DNA of 64,000 nt from a bacterium (GCA_027485645.1 JAIXQR010000003.1:186001-250000); one strand, 5' to 3'. Shown: positions 52,814 through 61,528, numbered from the stretch's first letter. A program made the numbers and translations. Notes: generated by a model from the sequence alone, not told the origin.

Positions 52814-53864
52814 CTTGCTTGAAGCTACGGTTGAAGCTGGCTTTCGAGTTAAATCCACACTCGAAGGCCAGCTCAATCATATCGCGATCTTCCGCCGGGT
52901 TGCGCAGGAGGGTGGTCATCTCTTCAACCCGGAGGCGGTTGATGAAGCCGTTGAAACTCTCGTTACGGGCATTGTTGAGGGCCCTTGAGACGTAGCCAGG
53001 CGAGAACTCGACCGCGTCTGCGAACAGCGCTAACGTGAGTTGAGGGTCCTGCCAGAGTTTTTGTTGTCGGCATCGCTCTTCGATTTGGTCTGCCACTTTC
53101 GCCCAATCTTTCGGTGCCGGAACTGAGACCGGAAGCGGCCCGGCGGTCGGTTCTACCGTGATCTGCGGTACGGGATCCTGGAGGCGAAGAGCACCGTTGC
53201 CGATGATGTAGACCACGACGGCATTGCAGAGATAGAGCGGGTACCGGTCGAAGTAGGTGGAGTTCGGGCGGAACTCGGTCACCACCTGGAACACTAGGTC
53301 GACCACGAGGAACGCCGCAAATGTCCAGAGGGTCACGGTGAGGAACCGAACCGTCAACGGTGCCTCCTGCGTCATGTTCTGCTGTGTGAATGCCTCGTAA
53401 TCTCGCGTGCGCCGGAGGGAGAGCCAGAGGTAAGCGCACAGCGAGATCAGGCCCCAGTAGCCATCTAGCGGATCGATGATGACCTGAACCCGGCCGTGCC
53501 AAGAGTCTTTGAACTCCAGTGGCTGGAGGAACATGACGCTGTAGTACAGCGACTCAATGGCGAGCGGGACCAAGTGCCAGCCCCAGCCTTTCGGAAGCTT
53601 TTCGGCCGTCCGGGTGAGAACAAAGAAGTACAGCAATGGCCCAAAGCCCGACTCAAGTTCGAATGGGGCATAGCTGAGCCAAGGATATTGCTGATAGAAG
53701 CCCGAAAACCCGAGCACGTAGGGGACGAGCTTGAGGGAAACCAAGAAGATCAGGGCCGCGAGGAACCGGTGCGCGATGTAATCACGCTTTGTCCCCAGAA
53801 GCGTTCCGACCACGATTGCGCCCTGAATCAGGCCCAAAAGCAGAACGGTACTCGCGGTGCTCAT
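52749..53864 (-). CDS. Membrane-bound AraC-family regulator
   Basis: 371 residues from ATG 53864; the track start at 54161 adds about 99 unsupported residues. Seven hydrophobic helices occupy the first roughly 240 residues (STASTVLLLGLIQGAIVVGTLLG onwards). The C-terminal helix-turn-helix pair is LTLALFADAVEFSPGYVSRALNN and MIELAFECGFNSKASFNRSFKQVTGQTPTAFR, the AraC signature. It probably senses a signal at the membrane and regulates transcription. TAGAAT stands 8 nt before the ATG. Targets unknown; the copper-type operon starts next door. Confidence 0.85.
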   Translation of the reverse strand: MSTASTVLLLGLIQGAIVVGTLLGTKRDYIAHRFLAALIFLVSLKLVPYVLGFSGFYQQYPWLSYAPFELESGFGPLLYFFVLTRTAEKLPKGWGWHLVPLAIESLYYSVMFLQPLEFKDSWHGRVQVIIDPLDGYWGLISLCAYLWLSLRRTRDYEAFTQQNMTQEAPLTVRFLTVTLWTFAAFLVVDLVFQVVTEFRPNSTYFDRYPLYLCNAVVVYIIGNGALRLQDPVPQITVEPTAGPLPVSVPAPKDWAKVADQIEERCRQQKLWQDPQLTLALFADAVEFSPGYVSRALNNARNESFNGFINRLRVEEMTTLLRNPAEDRDMIELAFECGFNSKASFNRSFKQVTGQTPTAFRERVLSDAEPTP

Positions 53865-53872
53865 CCCGTTCG

Positions 53873-53878
53873 ATTCTA
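53873..53878 (-). promoter_or_regulatory. -10-like TAGAAT 8 nt before the AraC-type start
   Basis: On the minus strand TAGAAT-CGAACGGG-ATG. Short-leader geometry that supports 53864 as the start rather than the longer track ORF. Confidence 0.5.
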
Positions 53879-53930
53879 GCGGTAATCGAAGCCACGGAAC
53901 CCGGACCAGACGGATGGAGTTAAATAGGTT

Positions 53931-54362
53931 ATGCGCACCCGGAACGCATGGCTCCTTTTGGTCATGCTGTTCAGCCTCATCTTTCCGAGCTTCCCGGCGT
54001 CGGCTGCTTTGCCGAAGCCGGTGAAACAGTCGTGTGAGATGAAGTGTTGCCGCCGGCCACAACCGGCCAAGGTTGCGACACCGAAGTGCCACCAGGCCGC
54101 AGCAGAGTCGGCGGTGGCTACGGAATGTAAGTGCGCGCTGAACTCGGGCGAGCCAGATCAACCGCTTGATTTGACGCTCGTTACCCGAACGGCCGCGAAT
54201 GATCTCAGCTTCCTGCTGTCACCTGCCGTTCCACTGCGCGCAGAACCCGAGCAGGTCATTGAGAGATGCGATTCAAGGATTGAAACGCGGGAGCCAACCG
54301 AGAGTCAAGACGGCCACGTTGGATGCTGGCTCGGCCGTGCGCCGCCGATTGCGTTGGGATAA
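53931..54362 (+). CDS. Exported Cys-rich protein
   Basis: 143 residues with a strong signal peptide (AWLLLVMLFSLIFPSFPASA). The mature N-terminus carries CEMKCC, CHQ and ECKC clusters with Lys and His, suggesting metal or redox binding; the rest is low in Cys. It ends LGRAPPIALG, with an RAPP motif also seen in the Cys-rich protein before the efflux operon. No family recognised. Divergent from the AraC gene by 66 bp, in which TTAAAT lies five bases before the ATG. Confidence 0.6.
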   Translation: MRTRNAWLLLVMLFSLIFPSFPASAALPKPVKQSCEMKCCRRPQPAKVATPKCHQAAAESAVATECKCALNSGEPDQPLDLTLVTRTAANDLSFLLSPAVPLRAEPEQVIERCDSRIETREPTESQDGHVGCWLGRAPPIALG

Positions 54363-54427
54363 CTGCGCCTGCACTTCGGTGTTGGGCGAACTCGTTACTG
54401 TACACCGACCCAATCCCATTACACACC

Positions 54428-55585
54428 ATGCCCATTTTTGCGCTATTACCACTGCTGCCTGTGCAGCACCATCAAACATCCAAGCTGCCCCCGGTCTCGC
54501 AAGTCCAAATCGATGACTACCAAGTTAAACTCCGAATTCCCGACTCGGGAATCTATGCAGGCGAACCGCTCGACCTAGAATTCCGGGTGACCGATACCCG
54601 CCAGAAAGACCCAGTGGAGAATGGGTTCAAGGGCGTTGGCGGCATCACGGCCACCGCAAAAGTCACGATGCCGAGCATGCAAGGGATGCCGGAAATGCGA
54701 CCTAAAGTCCATCGTGAAGGCGTTCCGGGCGACTACGGTCTGGAACTGTTTTTCCCTCACGGCGGGATATATCAGATCGATCTTTCGCTGAAGCTTCCGG
54801 GTGTCGAGACGCCAAAGGCCGTGACTTTTTGTGTTGCGGTGAAGGATGAACGCCCCGCCGGGAGCAAGGTTCAGGCGCCCTACAAGCTCCGCGTTCTGCC
54901 GCAGAGTTCGCCTCGTGTCATGGGCAAGTCAACCGAACTTCAGATGCAGGTGGTCAACACGAAGACGGGGCAAGTTGAGAAAGCGTTCGACGAAGCGCAT
55001 ACCCAGAAATTCCACTTGCTGATTGCGAGCCAGGACCTGAACTGGTTCCGGCACGAGCATCCGGTCATGGCTCCTGATGGCACCTGGAAATACTCCCTCG
55101 CTTTCCCGGCAGGGACCGACTACCTCGTCTTTGGCGACGTTGCTCCTCAGGGGCAAGGCTCCCGAATTCTCGCATCTCGGGTCTCGGTTAAGGGCACAAA
55201 GCCGGCGTGGAACACGCGGATTGCTCTGAATTCGCAGAGTACAGACAATGGTTTGAAAGGACTTTTCAGCTCGGCGAACAAGGTCAAGTCGGCGCAGTCG
55301 GCCGTTCTGCAGGTGAAGCTGTTCGATAGTAAAACCGGAATGGCGGCGGGAGACACCACGCCTTGGCTCGGTGCGGCCGGGCACATGATGATCTTCCACA
55401 CCGATGGCAAAACGGTGGTGCACAGTCATCCGCAGGAAGATGCAGAGAGCGAGGAGCTGGTCCGCAAAGGAATTGTGAGATTCTCGGCGCGATTTCCAAA
55501 GCCCGGGACCTACAAGGTTTATGGTCAATTCAGTTGGCGCGGCTCGATCCGAACTTTGAGCTTTGGGCTGAAGGTGCAAGAATGA
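54428..55585 (+). CDS. Secreted YtkA/FixH-like double-domain protein with HxHP metal motifs
   Basis: 385 residues from ATG 54428, which gives a short hydrophobic leader; the track start at 54323 lies inside the upstream ORF. Two beta-sandwich regions each hold a histidine site: WFRHEHPVMAPDGTW (about 208) and GHMMIFHTDGKTVVHSHPQ (about 330). IYAGEPLDLEFRVTD and YLVFGDVAPQG are typical of YtkA-like proteins. The HxHP sites suggest Cu binding outside the cytoplasm (inference). It overlaps the next gene by ATGA. Confidence 0.7.
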   Translation: MPIFALLPLLPVQHHQTSKLPPVSQVQIDDYQVKLRIPDSGIYAGEPLDLEFRVTDTRQKDPVENGFKGVGGITATAKVTMPSMQGMPEMRPKVHREGVPGDYGLELFFPHGGIYQIDLSLKLPGVETPKAVTFCVAVKDERPAGSKVQAPYKLRVLPQSSPRVMGKSTELQMQVVNTKTGQVEKAFDEAHTQKFHLLIASQDLNWFRHEHPVMAPDGTWKYSLAFPAGTDYLVFGDVAPQGQGSRILASRVSVKGTKPAWNTRIALNSQSTDNGLKGLFSSANKVKSAQSAVLQVKLFDSKTGMAAGDTTPWLGAAGHMMIFHTDGKTVVHSHPQEDAESEELVRKGIVRFSARFPKPGTYKVYGQFSWRGSIRTLSFGLKVQE

Positions 55586-56046
55586 AATTTCAAACCCTAA
55601 TCTTCACGGCGGTCTGCCTCTCGGTGGCGGCAGTGTCAGTTGCGCATGAAGGGGACTGCCCATTCTGCAAACTGAAGCTGGTCCAGAACACGGCAGACCA
55701 AGACAACGAAGTCGTGCTTCGGTTTGGGAACAAGAAAATCGAGTACCGGTGCATCTTCTGCGTTTTCAAAGATCAGAAGCGATACAAAGGGGACCTGGTT
55801 GTTTACGCGCCGAGCGAGAAAGTTGGCGAACCGGTGATCTTGAAGCGAACCGACGGCAAATGGACTGCGCCCGAAGGCGTGGTCTTCCTGAACTCATTCA
55901 AGAAGCACGTTGACTGCGCGGCACTTTCACGCGCGTTCTCGAGCGTGACCGCATATGACACTTATGTCAAAAAGAACGACCTGAAGGAGACCAAGGCGTT
56001 CAGCTTGGCGGAGTTTGTTGATTTCGTGGTGAAGCCGGCAAAATGA
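55582..56046 (+). CDS. Exported small protein with CxxC...RCxxC domain
   Basis: 154 residues. Signal peptide (LIFTAVCLSVAAVSVAH) then CPFC (Cys26, Cys29) and YRCIFC (Cys57, Cys60), followed by GKWTAPEGVVFLNSFKKHVDCAALSRAFSS. The same pattern ends the next gene, so this is a stand-alone copy of that domain. Somewhat like NosL copper chaperones in spacing but I could not confirm homology. It is coupled to both neighbours by ATGA overlaps and starts at 55582, not at the longer track start. Confidence 0.65.
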   Translation: MKFQTLIFTAVCLSVAAVSVAHEGDCPFCKLKLVQNTADQDNEVVLRFGNKKIEYRCIFCVFKDQKRYKGDLVVYAPSEKVGEPVILKRTDGKWTAPEGVVFLNSFKKHVDCAALSRAFSSVTAYDTYVKKNDLKETKAFSLAEFVDFVVKPAK

Positions 56047-57524
56047 TCGCTTTGCTCGGCCTCATGCTCTCGGCTGGCTTGGGGCAAAGCCAGCTGCCAC
56101 CTCTTCCCCCAGACTTGCCAAGCTGGATTCGGGCGAAGGGGATGGATGAGCTGTACTACAAATCGGCCCCTTACAACTGGTCGATCAATCGCGTTCCAAA
56201 GTTTGCGCGCGACATGTATGCAACGGGAGTGGGGCATGCGATGGCGTATGAGGCGATGTCCAAAGGGCAAGTGAGCGCTCTCGATACTGAGACCTTTTCC
56301 AAGATTGATCGTGTTCTGAGAAATCCGCCAAAGTTGCCGGTGGACGAAATGGCGATCTCGCCGACGTTCGTTCGAAAATACGGCTACTTGGAGAAAGTTT
56401 TTGACTGGGCGCATACTTTGCACTTCCAAACCATTGACGTGCTGGCTTATCCAGGCTGGAGCAACGCGAGAAAGGAGCAGGAGCTCGACGAACTGTGGAG
56501 CTTCTACCAATCTGAGCCGTACGCCCTGACCGGGCTACCCATGAACATGGAGTACCTGGATGGATTTTCGTACTCCAAGCGTTTTCGGCAGCAGTATCCG
56601 AAGCTAAACGGCCTTTTCTGGGGCTACCACTGGTTGCAAACGGTGAATTACGACATGCTCTTTGGCGTGCCGACCGCCAACCAAGCGGCGCAGTACGAAG
56701 TGCTCGGCGAGCGGTACCACGAAGTCGAACTATACAACGAAACTCGGGATTTCATGCCGATGACCGCCGAGCTCAGCCCGAGATTTGCAAAGCGTTTTCC
56801 GCAGCTAGCGAATGCGTTTGACAACCTCCACATGCTGCACGATAACGTCAACGACATCTTGGCACAGCCCGGGTTAACCGACTTACAGCGCGAACAGCAG
56901 ATTCAAATCGCGATCTACCGGGTGCTGGATTCCACTCATCGTGGAGAGTCGCCGGGCAGCGGAACTCCAAACTCGCTCCACGATCACCGGCATCCGCCGA
57001 GCATGCCCGGAATGGGGATGATGGTCGGCAGCGACGAGGACGAGATGTACATGGGTGGCATGGGATGGATGAACATGGCCGAATGTGGGCATTGCTCGGT
57101 CCCCATGCCAGCAGAGGAGCCCTGGGGTGCGACGGTTACCGCCAACGGCTGGACAATGTCGGTTCGATGCCTGATGTGCGCCCGAGACATGGCGAGTGAA
57201 ACGCCGGGACGAGCGATCATTCGCGCGGCCACCGAAGATCCGAAGCAACTGCTGATCCTGGTTTCGGACGATGAGGGGAACTGGACATCAAACTTAGCCA
57301 CGGTCGTTTTCCTGGAGAAGTTTGGTGAGCATCCCGACTGCTCGGGATGGTCGAGGGCATTTACAAGTACAGCAGCGCTCAATAGCTATCTTGTGGCTAA
57401 TCCAGAGTATGCGGGGATGCCTGGGCTCTCACTGGCAGATTGGAGCAAATTGAACCAAGGAAAGCCAGATACCTACCGACGGATCGACCGCCCCAACCCG
57501 TACCGAAAGGATGGCGAGGAATGA
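56043..57524 (+). CDS. Exported multidomain protein: HxxH repeats, Met-rich segment, CxxC...RCxxC domain
   Basis: 493 residues with a short signal-like N-terminus. FDWAHTLHFQTIDVLAYPG (about 120-138) and FDNLHMLHDNVNDILAQPG (about 259-277) are internal repeats sharing FDxxHxLH...D.LA.PG, suggesting a helical metal site. Residues about 321-345 are Met-rich (MPGMGMM, MYMGGMGWMNM), typical of copper proteins. The C-terminal CGHC (348-351), VRCLMC (376-379) and WTSNLATVVFLEKFGEHPDC...RAF repeat the domain of the preceding gene. Overall a probable periplasmic copper protein; family not recognised. Confidence 0.7.
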   Translation: MIALLGLMLSAGLGQSQLPPLPPDLPSWIRAKGMDELYYKSAPYNWSINRVPKFARDMYATGVGHAMAYEAMSKGQVSALDTETFSKIDRVLRNPPKLPVDEMAISPTFVRKYGYLEKVFDWAHTLHFQTIDVLAYPGWSNARKEQELDELWSFYQSEPYALTGLPMNMEYLDGFSYSKRFRQQYPKLNGLFWGYHWLQTVNYDMLFGVPTANQAAQYEVLGERYHEVELYNETRDFMPMTAELSPRFAKRFPQLANAFDNLHMLHDNVNDILAQPGLTDLQREQQIQIAIYRVLDSTHRGESPGSGTPNSLHDHRHPPSMPGMGMMVGSDEDEMYMGGMGWMNMAECGHCSVPMPAEEPWGATVTANGWTMSVRCLMCARDMASETPGRAIIRAATEDPKQLLILVSDDEGNWTSNLATVVFLEKFGEHPDCSGWSRAFTSTAALNSYLVANPEYAGMPGLSLADWSKLNQGKPDTYRRIDRPNPYRKDGEE

Positions 57525-58264
57525 AGCTTCCGTTCGCTTTGGCGATTTGGTTCACCGCCTCGCTCTGCTTGGCTCAGAGTGACCACAACAACTTGGATAA
57601 GGAACGGCCGCTGACGTTCGAAGACGCGTACTCGATCGCGTACCGATCGTATGAGCTACAAACTGGGTTCAGCGCGTTTGCGTTTCAGAAGCGCCAACCG
57701 CAGTACGGGCTTCGAACCGAAATTCAGTACGGCATCGCGAAGAATCGAGACTTGTCGATCGGATGGGACCCCGTTTTCGATTCTCAATCGGCTCGTGTGC
57801 GCGGGGACAATCTGGAGCTGAGCTACTTTGAGGGCCTGACCCGTGAAATTGGAAACTCACCTGCGGTTGGGTATCGGATCGAGGCGGAAATGCCGACGAC
57901 CGGATCAGTTCGCGACGCTGACGTGCGAGCCCGGTTGGTTTTGACCAAGCGCGCAAAGACCTACGACAAGTTTCATTTGAACCTAGGAGTCGCCGGGAAC
58001 GGGAAGCTTGCATTCGGCGCGATTCTGGGCTACTCCCTCCCGTTGGGGTACCCGCGTCAATTCGACACAACTCTCCTGGCCGAACTGGCCGTGGAGCAAA
58101 GCCGACAGGCATCGGGCCAGAACCACTGGGCGGGACTTGGCATTCGTCGCCAGGTTGATGTGACAACCGTTTTGGACTACAGCATTCGGATGCGATTCAG
58201 ATCGGCGGTTACCGAGAACCGGAATGCCCTCATTTTTACCGTCGGGCTATCGAAGAGCTTCTAA
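57521..58264 (+). CDS. Outer-membrane beta-barrel protein
   Basis: 247 residues from ATG 57521, overlapping the preceding stop by ATGA. A signal peptide (LPFALAIWFTASLCLA) is followed by alternating beta-strand segments ending in VGLSKSF, the C-terminal aromatic usual for outer-membrane barrels recognised by Bam. The size fits a 10-12 strand barrel. It closes the coupled operon and could be the outer-membrane part of a metal transport route. Specific family not identified. Confidence 0.65.
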   Translation: MKLPFALAIWFTASLCLAQSDHNNLDKERPLTFEDAYSIAYRSYELQTGFSAFAFQKRQPQYGLRTEIQYGIAKNRDLSIGWDPVFDSQSARVRGDNLELSYFEGLTREIGNSPAVGYRIEAEMPTTGSVRDADVRARLVLTKRAKTYDKFHLNLGVAGNGKLAFGAILGYSLPLGYPRQFDTTLLAELAVEQSRQASGQNHWAGLGIRRQVDVTTVLDYSIRMRFRSAVTENRNALIFTVGLSKSF

Positions 58265-58341
58265 GGACAATTGAGTTTCACATAGACGAAGTTGCGCCTG
58301 GTTTTGTCTCAAGATTTCAAAAGAGCTTGAGAAAGACCTTG

Positions 58342-58347
58342 TAGACT
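58342..58347 (+). promoter_or_regulatory. -10-like TAGACT 8 nt before ATG
   Basis: TAGACT, TAGTTTTG, ATG (58356). The short distance indicates a nearly leaderless mRNA for the next gene pair. Confidence 0.45.
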
Positions 58348-58355
58348 TAGTTTTG

Positions 58356-58961
58356 ATGAGACACTTTTCTGTCACAGCAATTCTCGTCCTATCGGTTTCG
58401 GGAGTAGCAGCACTGCAAATTCCGACCCGCATGTCCGACTCGGCAATGTTCGTTTCGCCGTTCGAAGCTAAGGTATTAGCTTTCGAAAACGAGATGGGTT
58501 CTGCCGTGGGAACTGACCTTGTAAAGAAGGAAATGACCCGCATAAACGGCCGAATCGAACTGATGCAGCACCCGACCACGGAGAAGGTTGAGTACCGCGC
58601 GTCGATGAAGTACAAGATTACTTGGACTCCGCCCACGCCCGATTCGCAAGCCCCTACCCTGATTCGCGTTAAGCTATCGCCTTACATTAACGGTACAGCT
58701 GTTGAAAACGGAGTTGCGGAAGCCTTCCAAGGCATCGCCAGCATTTACCGCCAAGACAACAGCGATACGTTCTTCAGCGGAATGACCTTGGTTCTCCCGA
58801 AGATCTACCAAAACCTTACGATGCAGAAGGTCGACGGAGAGTACGTTGCTTATGGCAACCTCCAATTCCCGAAGTTATCGGTTACGCGAAACAGTGAAGT
58901 CGCGCCTACGAAAGTGTCGTACGACGTCATCATTGGGAAGGTTGAAGAGGTGAAGCCATGA
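58356..58961 (+). CDS. Exported protein of unknown function (first of a pair)
   Basis: 201 residues from ATG 58356 (the track start is a TTG one codon earlier). Signal peptide HFSVTAILVLSVSGVAA. The mature part is beta-rich and without Cys: VEYRASMKYKITWTPP and IRVKLSPYINGTAVENGVAE. No family recognised. It overlaps the next gene by ATGA, so the two products probably act together. Confidence 0.65.
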   Translation: MRHFSVTAILVLSVSGVAALQIPTRMSDSAMFVSPFEAKVLAFENEMGSAVGTDLVKKEMTRINGRIELMQHPTTEKVEYRASMKYKITWTPPTPDSQAPTLIRVKLSPYINGTAVENGVAEAFQGIASIYRQDNSDTFFSGMTLVLPKIYQNLTMQKVDGEYVAYGNLQFPKLSVTRNSEVAPTKVSYDVIIGKVEEVKP

Positions 58962-59653
58962 GGTTGGCGATGGCCATTGCCTTCGTTGGGCTCTCAAGCT
59001 TTGCATGTGCCGGCAAGTTCTTCTTCGGCATCCCACGGTTAAAGAAAACCGACTACACGATCTCCGGAGATTCGACCTGGAACAACACGCTCGGCACCAA
59101 CATGGCGCAAGCGGAGGCAACGTCAAAGGCCACATTCACTTTGGTCCCAGGTTCAAACCGAAGCCAGCTGTCGTGCGCCATGGGGATCATGTCGTATGAG
59201 TTCGACGTGTTTTTCACGGAGACGGTGGAAGGCGAGGGGCAGCCAGGACTAGTTCTGTTGAGCCGCGTAGTTGAGGGCACCCTGACGGGATCGATCGCTA
59301 CCAGCGGTGGCAGCGGCGTTCCAAATTCGGGATACCTCGAGTTCGATTCCCGACTTGGTCACGGCGTCAATGACGCTTCGGCGGCAACCTACAACGTCAA
59401 CTACCCTGCCGGTTCTTGGCCGCTTTCCATCACCATGAATTCCGGGAAGGTGTACCGTGAGTACCCTGCTCGTTTTGAGGGTGGTTGGATCCTTGTACGT
59501 AGCGGAAAAGGGCTAAGAACTTGGAAGCGAACGATCCCATTCTCTGCACCCGAAGTCAAGGCACAGGCAAACGCTTATCTGACCGGATATTTTCCGTATA
59601 AGCCAGAAGTCAACGCCAAGACAACCATGCAGTTGAAGCTGGAAATTGATTGA
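58958..59653 (+). CDS. Exported protein of unknown function (second of a pair)
   Basis: 231 residues with a signal peptide (RLAMAIAFVGLSSFACA). Mature part beta-rich (YTISGDSTWNNTLGTNMA, SCAMGIMSYEFDVFF) with a late KAQANAYLTGYF. No family recognised; perhaps a secreted beta-sandwich. The ATG overlaps the stop of the preceding gene. A hairpin follows the stop. Confidence 0.65.
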   Translation: MRLAMAIAFVGLSSFACAGKFFFGIPRLKKTDYTISGDSTWNNTLGTNMAQAEATSKATFTLVPGSNRSQLSCAMGIMSYEFDVFFTETVEGEGQPGLVLLSRVVEGTLTGSIATSGGSGVPNSGYLEFDSRLGHGVNDASAATYNVNYPAGSWPLSITMNSGKVYREYPARFEGGWILVRSGKGLRTWKRTIPFSAPEVKAQANAYLTGYFPYKPEVNAKTTMQLKLEID

Positions 59654-59664
59654 GGTTCGAAAAG

Positions 59665-59692
59665 GCACTCCGGCGCTTTTATGCCGGAGTGC
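59665..59692. terminator. 10-bp perfect hairpin at the end of the trmO-like gene
   Basis: GCACTCCGGC (59665-59674) and GCCGGAGTGC (59683-59692). The right arm covers the stop of the minus-strand gene (ends 59679). On the minus strand it is followed by CTTTTC, so it best serves that gene and also faces the plus-strand unit. Confidence 0.6.
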
Positions 59693-60497
59693 AACCTCCA
59701 TGCTTCCAAGCATGAAAGGCGATTTGCGCTTCGCGATCGATCGCTTCTTCGTTGCCAGGGGTATTCAGCGTTTCGTCTGAATACCCTTTCTCAATTTCCT
59801 CAACTACGACTTGGTCTTCGCTGAGATGAAAATACATCCGCCAAGCTCCGCAGGCAATTCGGAACCGGTTGGGTTCGAGTTGAAGAATGCGGCGAGTCCG
59901 GTGAGGCTGAGGGTTCCGCGCAAGAATCGTGAATGCTCGCGGCGTGAAGTCAATGTGCCAGTTATCGCGGAGCCACCGGAGTTCAATCTCGGCTTGTGGA
60001 CTCAAGGCGATTCGGTACGGCTCGGGTTGGTTTTCTAGCTCTTGGACCGCTTCCAGCCAGCCGAGACTGCTTTCGGGATGTGCGTCAACGGTACGGAGAT
60101 ACGGTTTGACATCGAGGATCGGTGTGCCGTCCGTCAAGTCGAGCGGGCCGACCTCTAGCACCCCATCATGGATGCTGAAGAGAGTAACCGCGGTTAGTCC
60201 GATCGGATTTGGGCGATGCGGGCTTCGGGTGGAAAACACCCCGCGACGCTTGGCAGGGCCACGCGGAGGCAGGACCCTGGGCCGCCAACTTGTATTACGA
60301 TCAAACCAAGAGATCAGCCAGATTCGGTCGAATCCTTCAAGGTCTTGCAACCCTGCCCGCAAACGATCATCGGCCAAAAACTCGATGTGATTGCGCTCCT
60401 CGGATTCAAGTTCCGGTTGGCTGGGCGCATCGAACTTGAACCTTCGGTTGGTGCGCACATAAGCAATCGGCCGGACGGTGAGTTCGCGTTCACTCAT
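59679..60497 (-). CDS. trmO: TrmO (TsaA-type) tRNA m6t6A37 methyltransferase
   Basis: 272 residues. The core is SRERELTVRPIAYVRTNRRFKF-like start (ERELTVRPIAYVRTN), FDRIWLISWFDRNTSW, RGVFSTRSPHRPNPIGLTAV and LDLTDGTPILDVKPYL, the TsaA/VirR beta-barrel. It transfers a methyl group from SAM to N6 of t6A37 in tRNA-Thr. A C-terminal extension (about 190-272) is typical of the family. Cytoplasmic. It is 15 bp downstream of the aldo-keto reductase gene on the same strand. Confidence 0.9.
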   Translation of the reverse strand: MSERELTVRPIAYVRTNRRFKFDAPSQPELESEERNHIEFLADDRLRAGLQDLEGFDRIWLISWFDRNTSWRPRVLPPRGPAKRRGVFSTRSPHRPNPIGLTAVTLFSIHDGVLEVGPLDLTDGTPILDVKPYLRTVDAHPESSLGWLEAVQELENQPEPYRIALSPQAEIELRWLRDNWHIDFTPRAFTILARNPQPHRTRRILQLEPNRFRIACGAWRMYFHLSEDQVVVEEIEKGYSDETLNTPGNEEAIDREAQIAFHAWKHGGCTPA

Positions 60498-60512
60498 GGC
60501 GCACGATCCGAA

Positions 60513-61484
60513 CTACGAGAAACCTGCGACCCGATGGGGGACGTACGGAGTCTCTAGCGCCTCGATTTCGGCTGGTTCAAGCCGGAGGCCTACCGCCGCG
60601 ATGGCGTCCTCCAGGTGGGTGAGTTTCGACGCGCCGATGATGGGTGCCGACACGTTCGGCTTGCCAAGCATCCACGCCAAACTGACCTGCGCACGCGAGA
60701 TTCCCCTTGCTGTCGCGACTTGTGAAACGGCTTCGACAACCTTCTTGTCTTCGGGCACGTAAAGCGTTTTGCCGAAGGCATCGCTCCCGCTTCGCTCGGT
60801 CGCTTCGTCCCAATCTCGAGTCAGCCGACCGCGTGCCAGAGGGCTCCAAGGGATGACGCCGATGCCTTGGTCTGCGCACAGGCTCATCATCTCCCGTTCC
60901 TCTTCTCGGTACAGCAGGTTGTAGTGGTTCTGCATGCTCACGAACCGGGTCCAGCCGTGCTTTTCGGAGAGGTAGAGCGCTTTCGAAAACTGCCAGGCAT
61001 ACATGCTGCTGGCGCCGATGTACCGTGCCTTGCCAGCTTTCACCACATCGTGGAGCGCCTCTAGGGTTTCTTCGATCGGGGTGGAGTTGTCCCACCGGTG
61101 AATTTGATACAGGTCCACATAGTCCATGCCCAGTCGCGTAAGGCTGGCATCGATCTCGGTGAAGATCGCCTTTCGGCTGAGTCCGCCACCGTTTGCATCT
61201 TGGCGCATTCGACCGTGTACTTTCGTCGCGATCACGACTTCCTCGCGGCGGGCCAAGTCCTTCATGGCACGCCCTAAGAACTCTTCACTGGTTCCGTCGG
61301 AATACACGTTTGCCGTATCAAAGAAGTTGATTCCCGCCTCAAGCGCCTTCACGAAGAACGGGCGACTGGCTTCCTCTGGCAACGACCAAGGGTGCGCTCC
61401 GCGGAGCGGCTCGCCGTAGGTCATGCAGCCAAGGCAAATGCGCGAAACTTTAAGACCTGTTTTCCCGAGGTTTACGTATTCCAT
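60513..61484 (-). CDS. Aldo-keto reductase
   Basis: 323 residues. The catalytic tetrad is visible: FDTANVYSDG (Asp, Tyr), VVIATKVHG (Lys) and LYQIHRWDN (His). GVIPWSPLARGRL is the usual AKR strand before the NADPH site and the end ALETPYVPHRVAGF matches YajO/Tas-like members. It reduces aldehydes or ketones with NADPH in the cytosol; substrate unknown. A TAACGT box and AGGTAG precede the ATG. Confidence 0.9.
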   Translation of the reverse strand: MEYVNLGKTGLKVSRICLGCMTYGEPLRGAHPWSLPEEASRPFFVKALEAGINFFDTANVYSDGTSEEFLGRAMKDLARREEVVIATKVHGRMRQDANGGGLSRKAIFTEIDASLTRLGMDYVDLYQIHRWDNSTPIEETLEALHDVVKAGKARYIGASSMYAWQFSKALYLSEKHGWTRFVSMQNHYNLLYREEEREMMSLCADQGIGVIPWSPLARGRLTRDWDEATERSGSDAFGKTLYVPEDKKVVEAVSQVATARGISRAQVSLAWMLGKPNVSAPIIGASKLTHLEDAIAAVGLRLEPAEIEALETPYVPHRVAGFS

Positions 61485-61528
61485 CTACCTGGCACGTTAC
61501 TTTGCTCATGTCCATTCTCGCAAGGGGT

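Noticed and set aside
59336-59356. GTTCGATTCC resembling a tRNA T-arm
   Set aside because: Lies inside a coding frame with no acceptor or anticodon stem around it.
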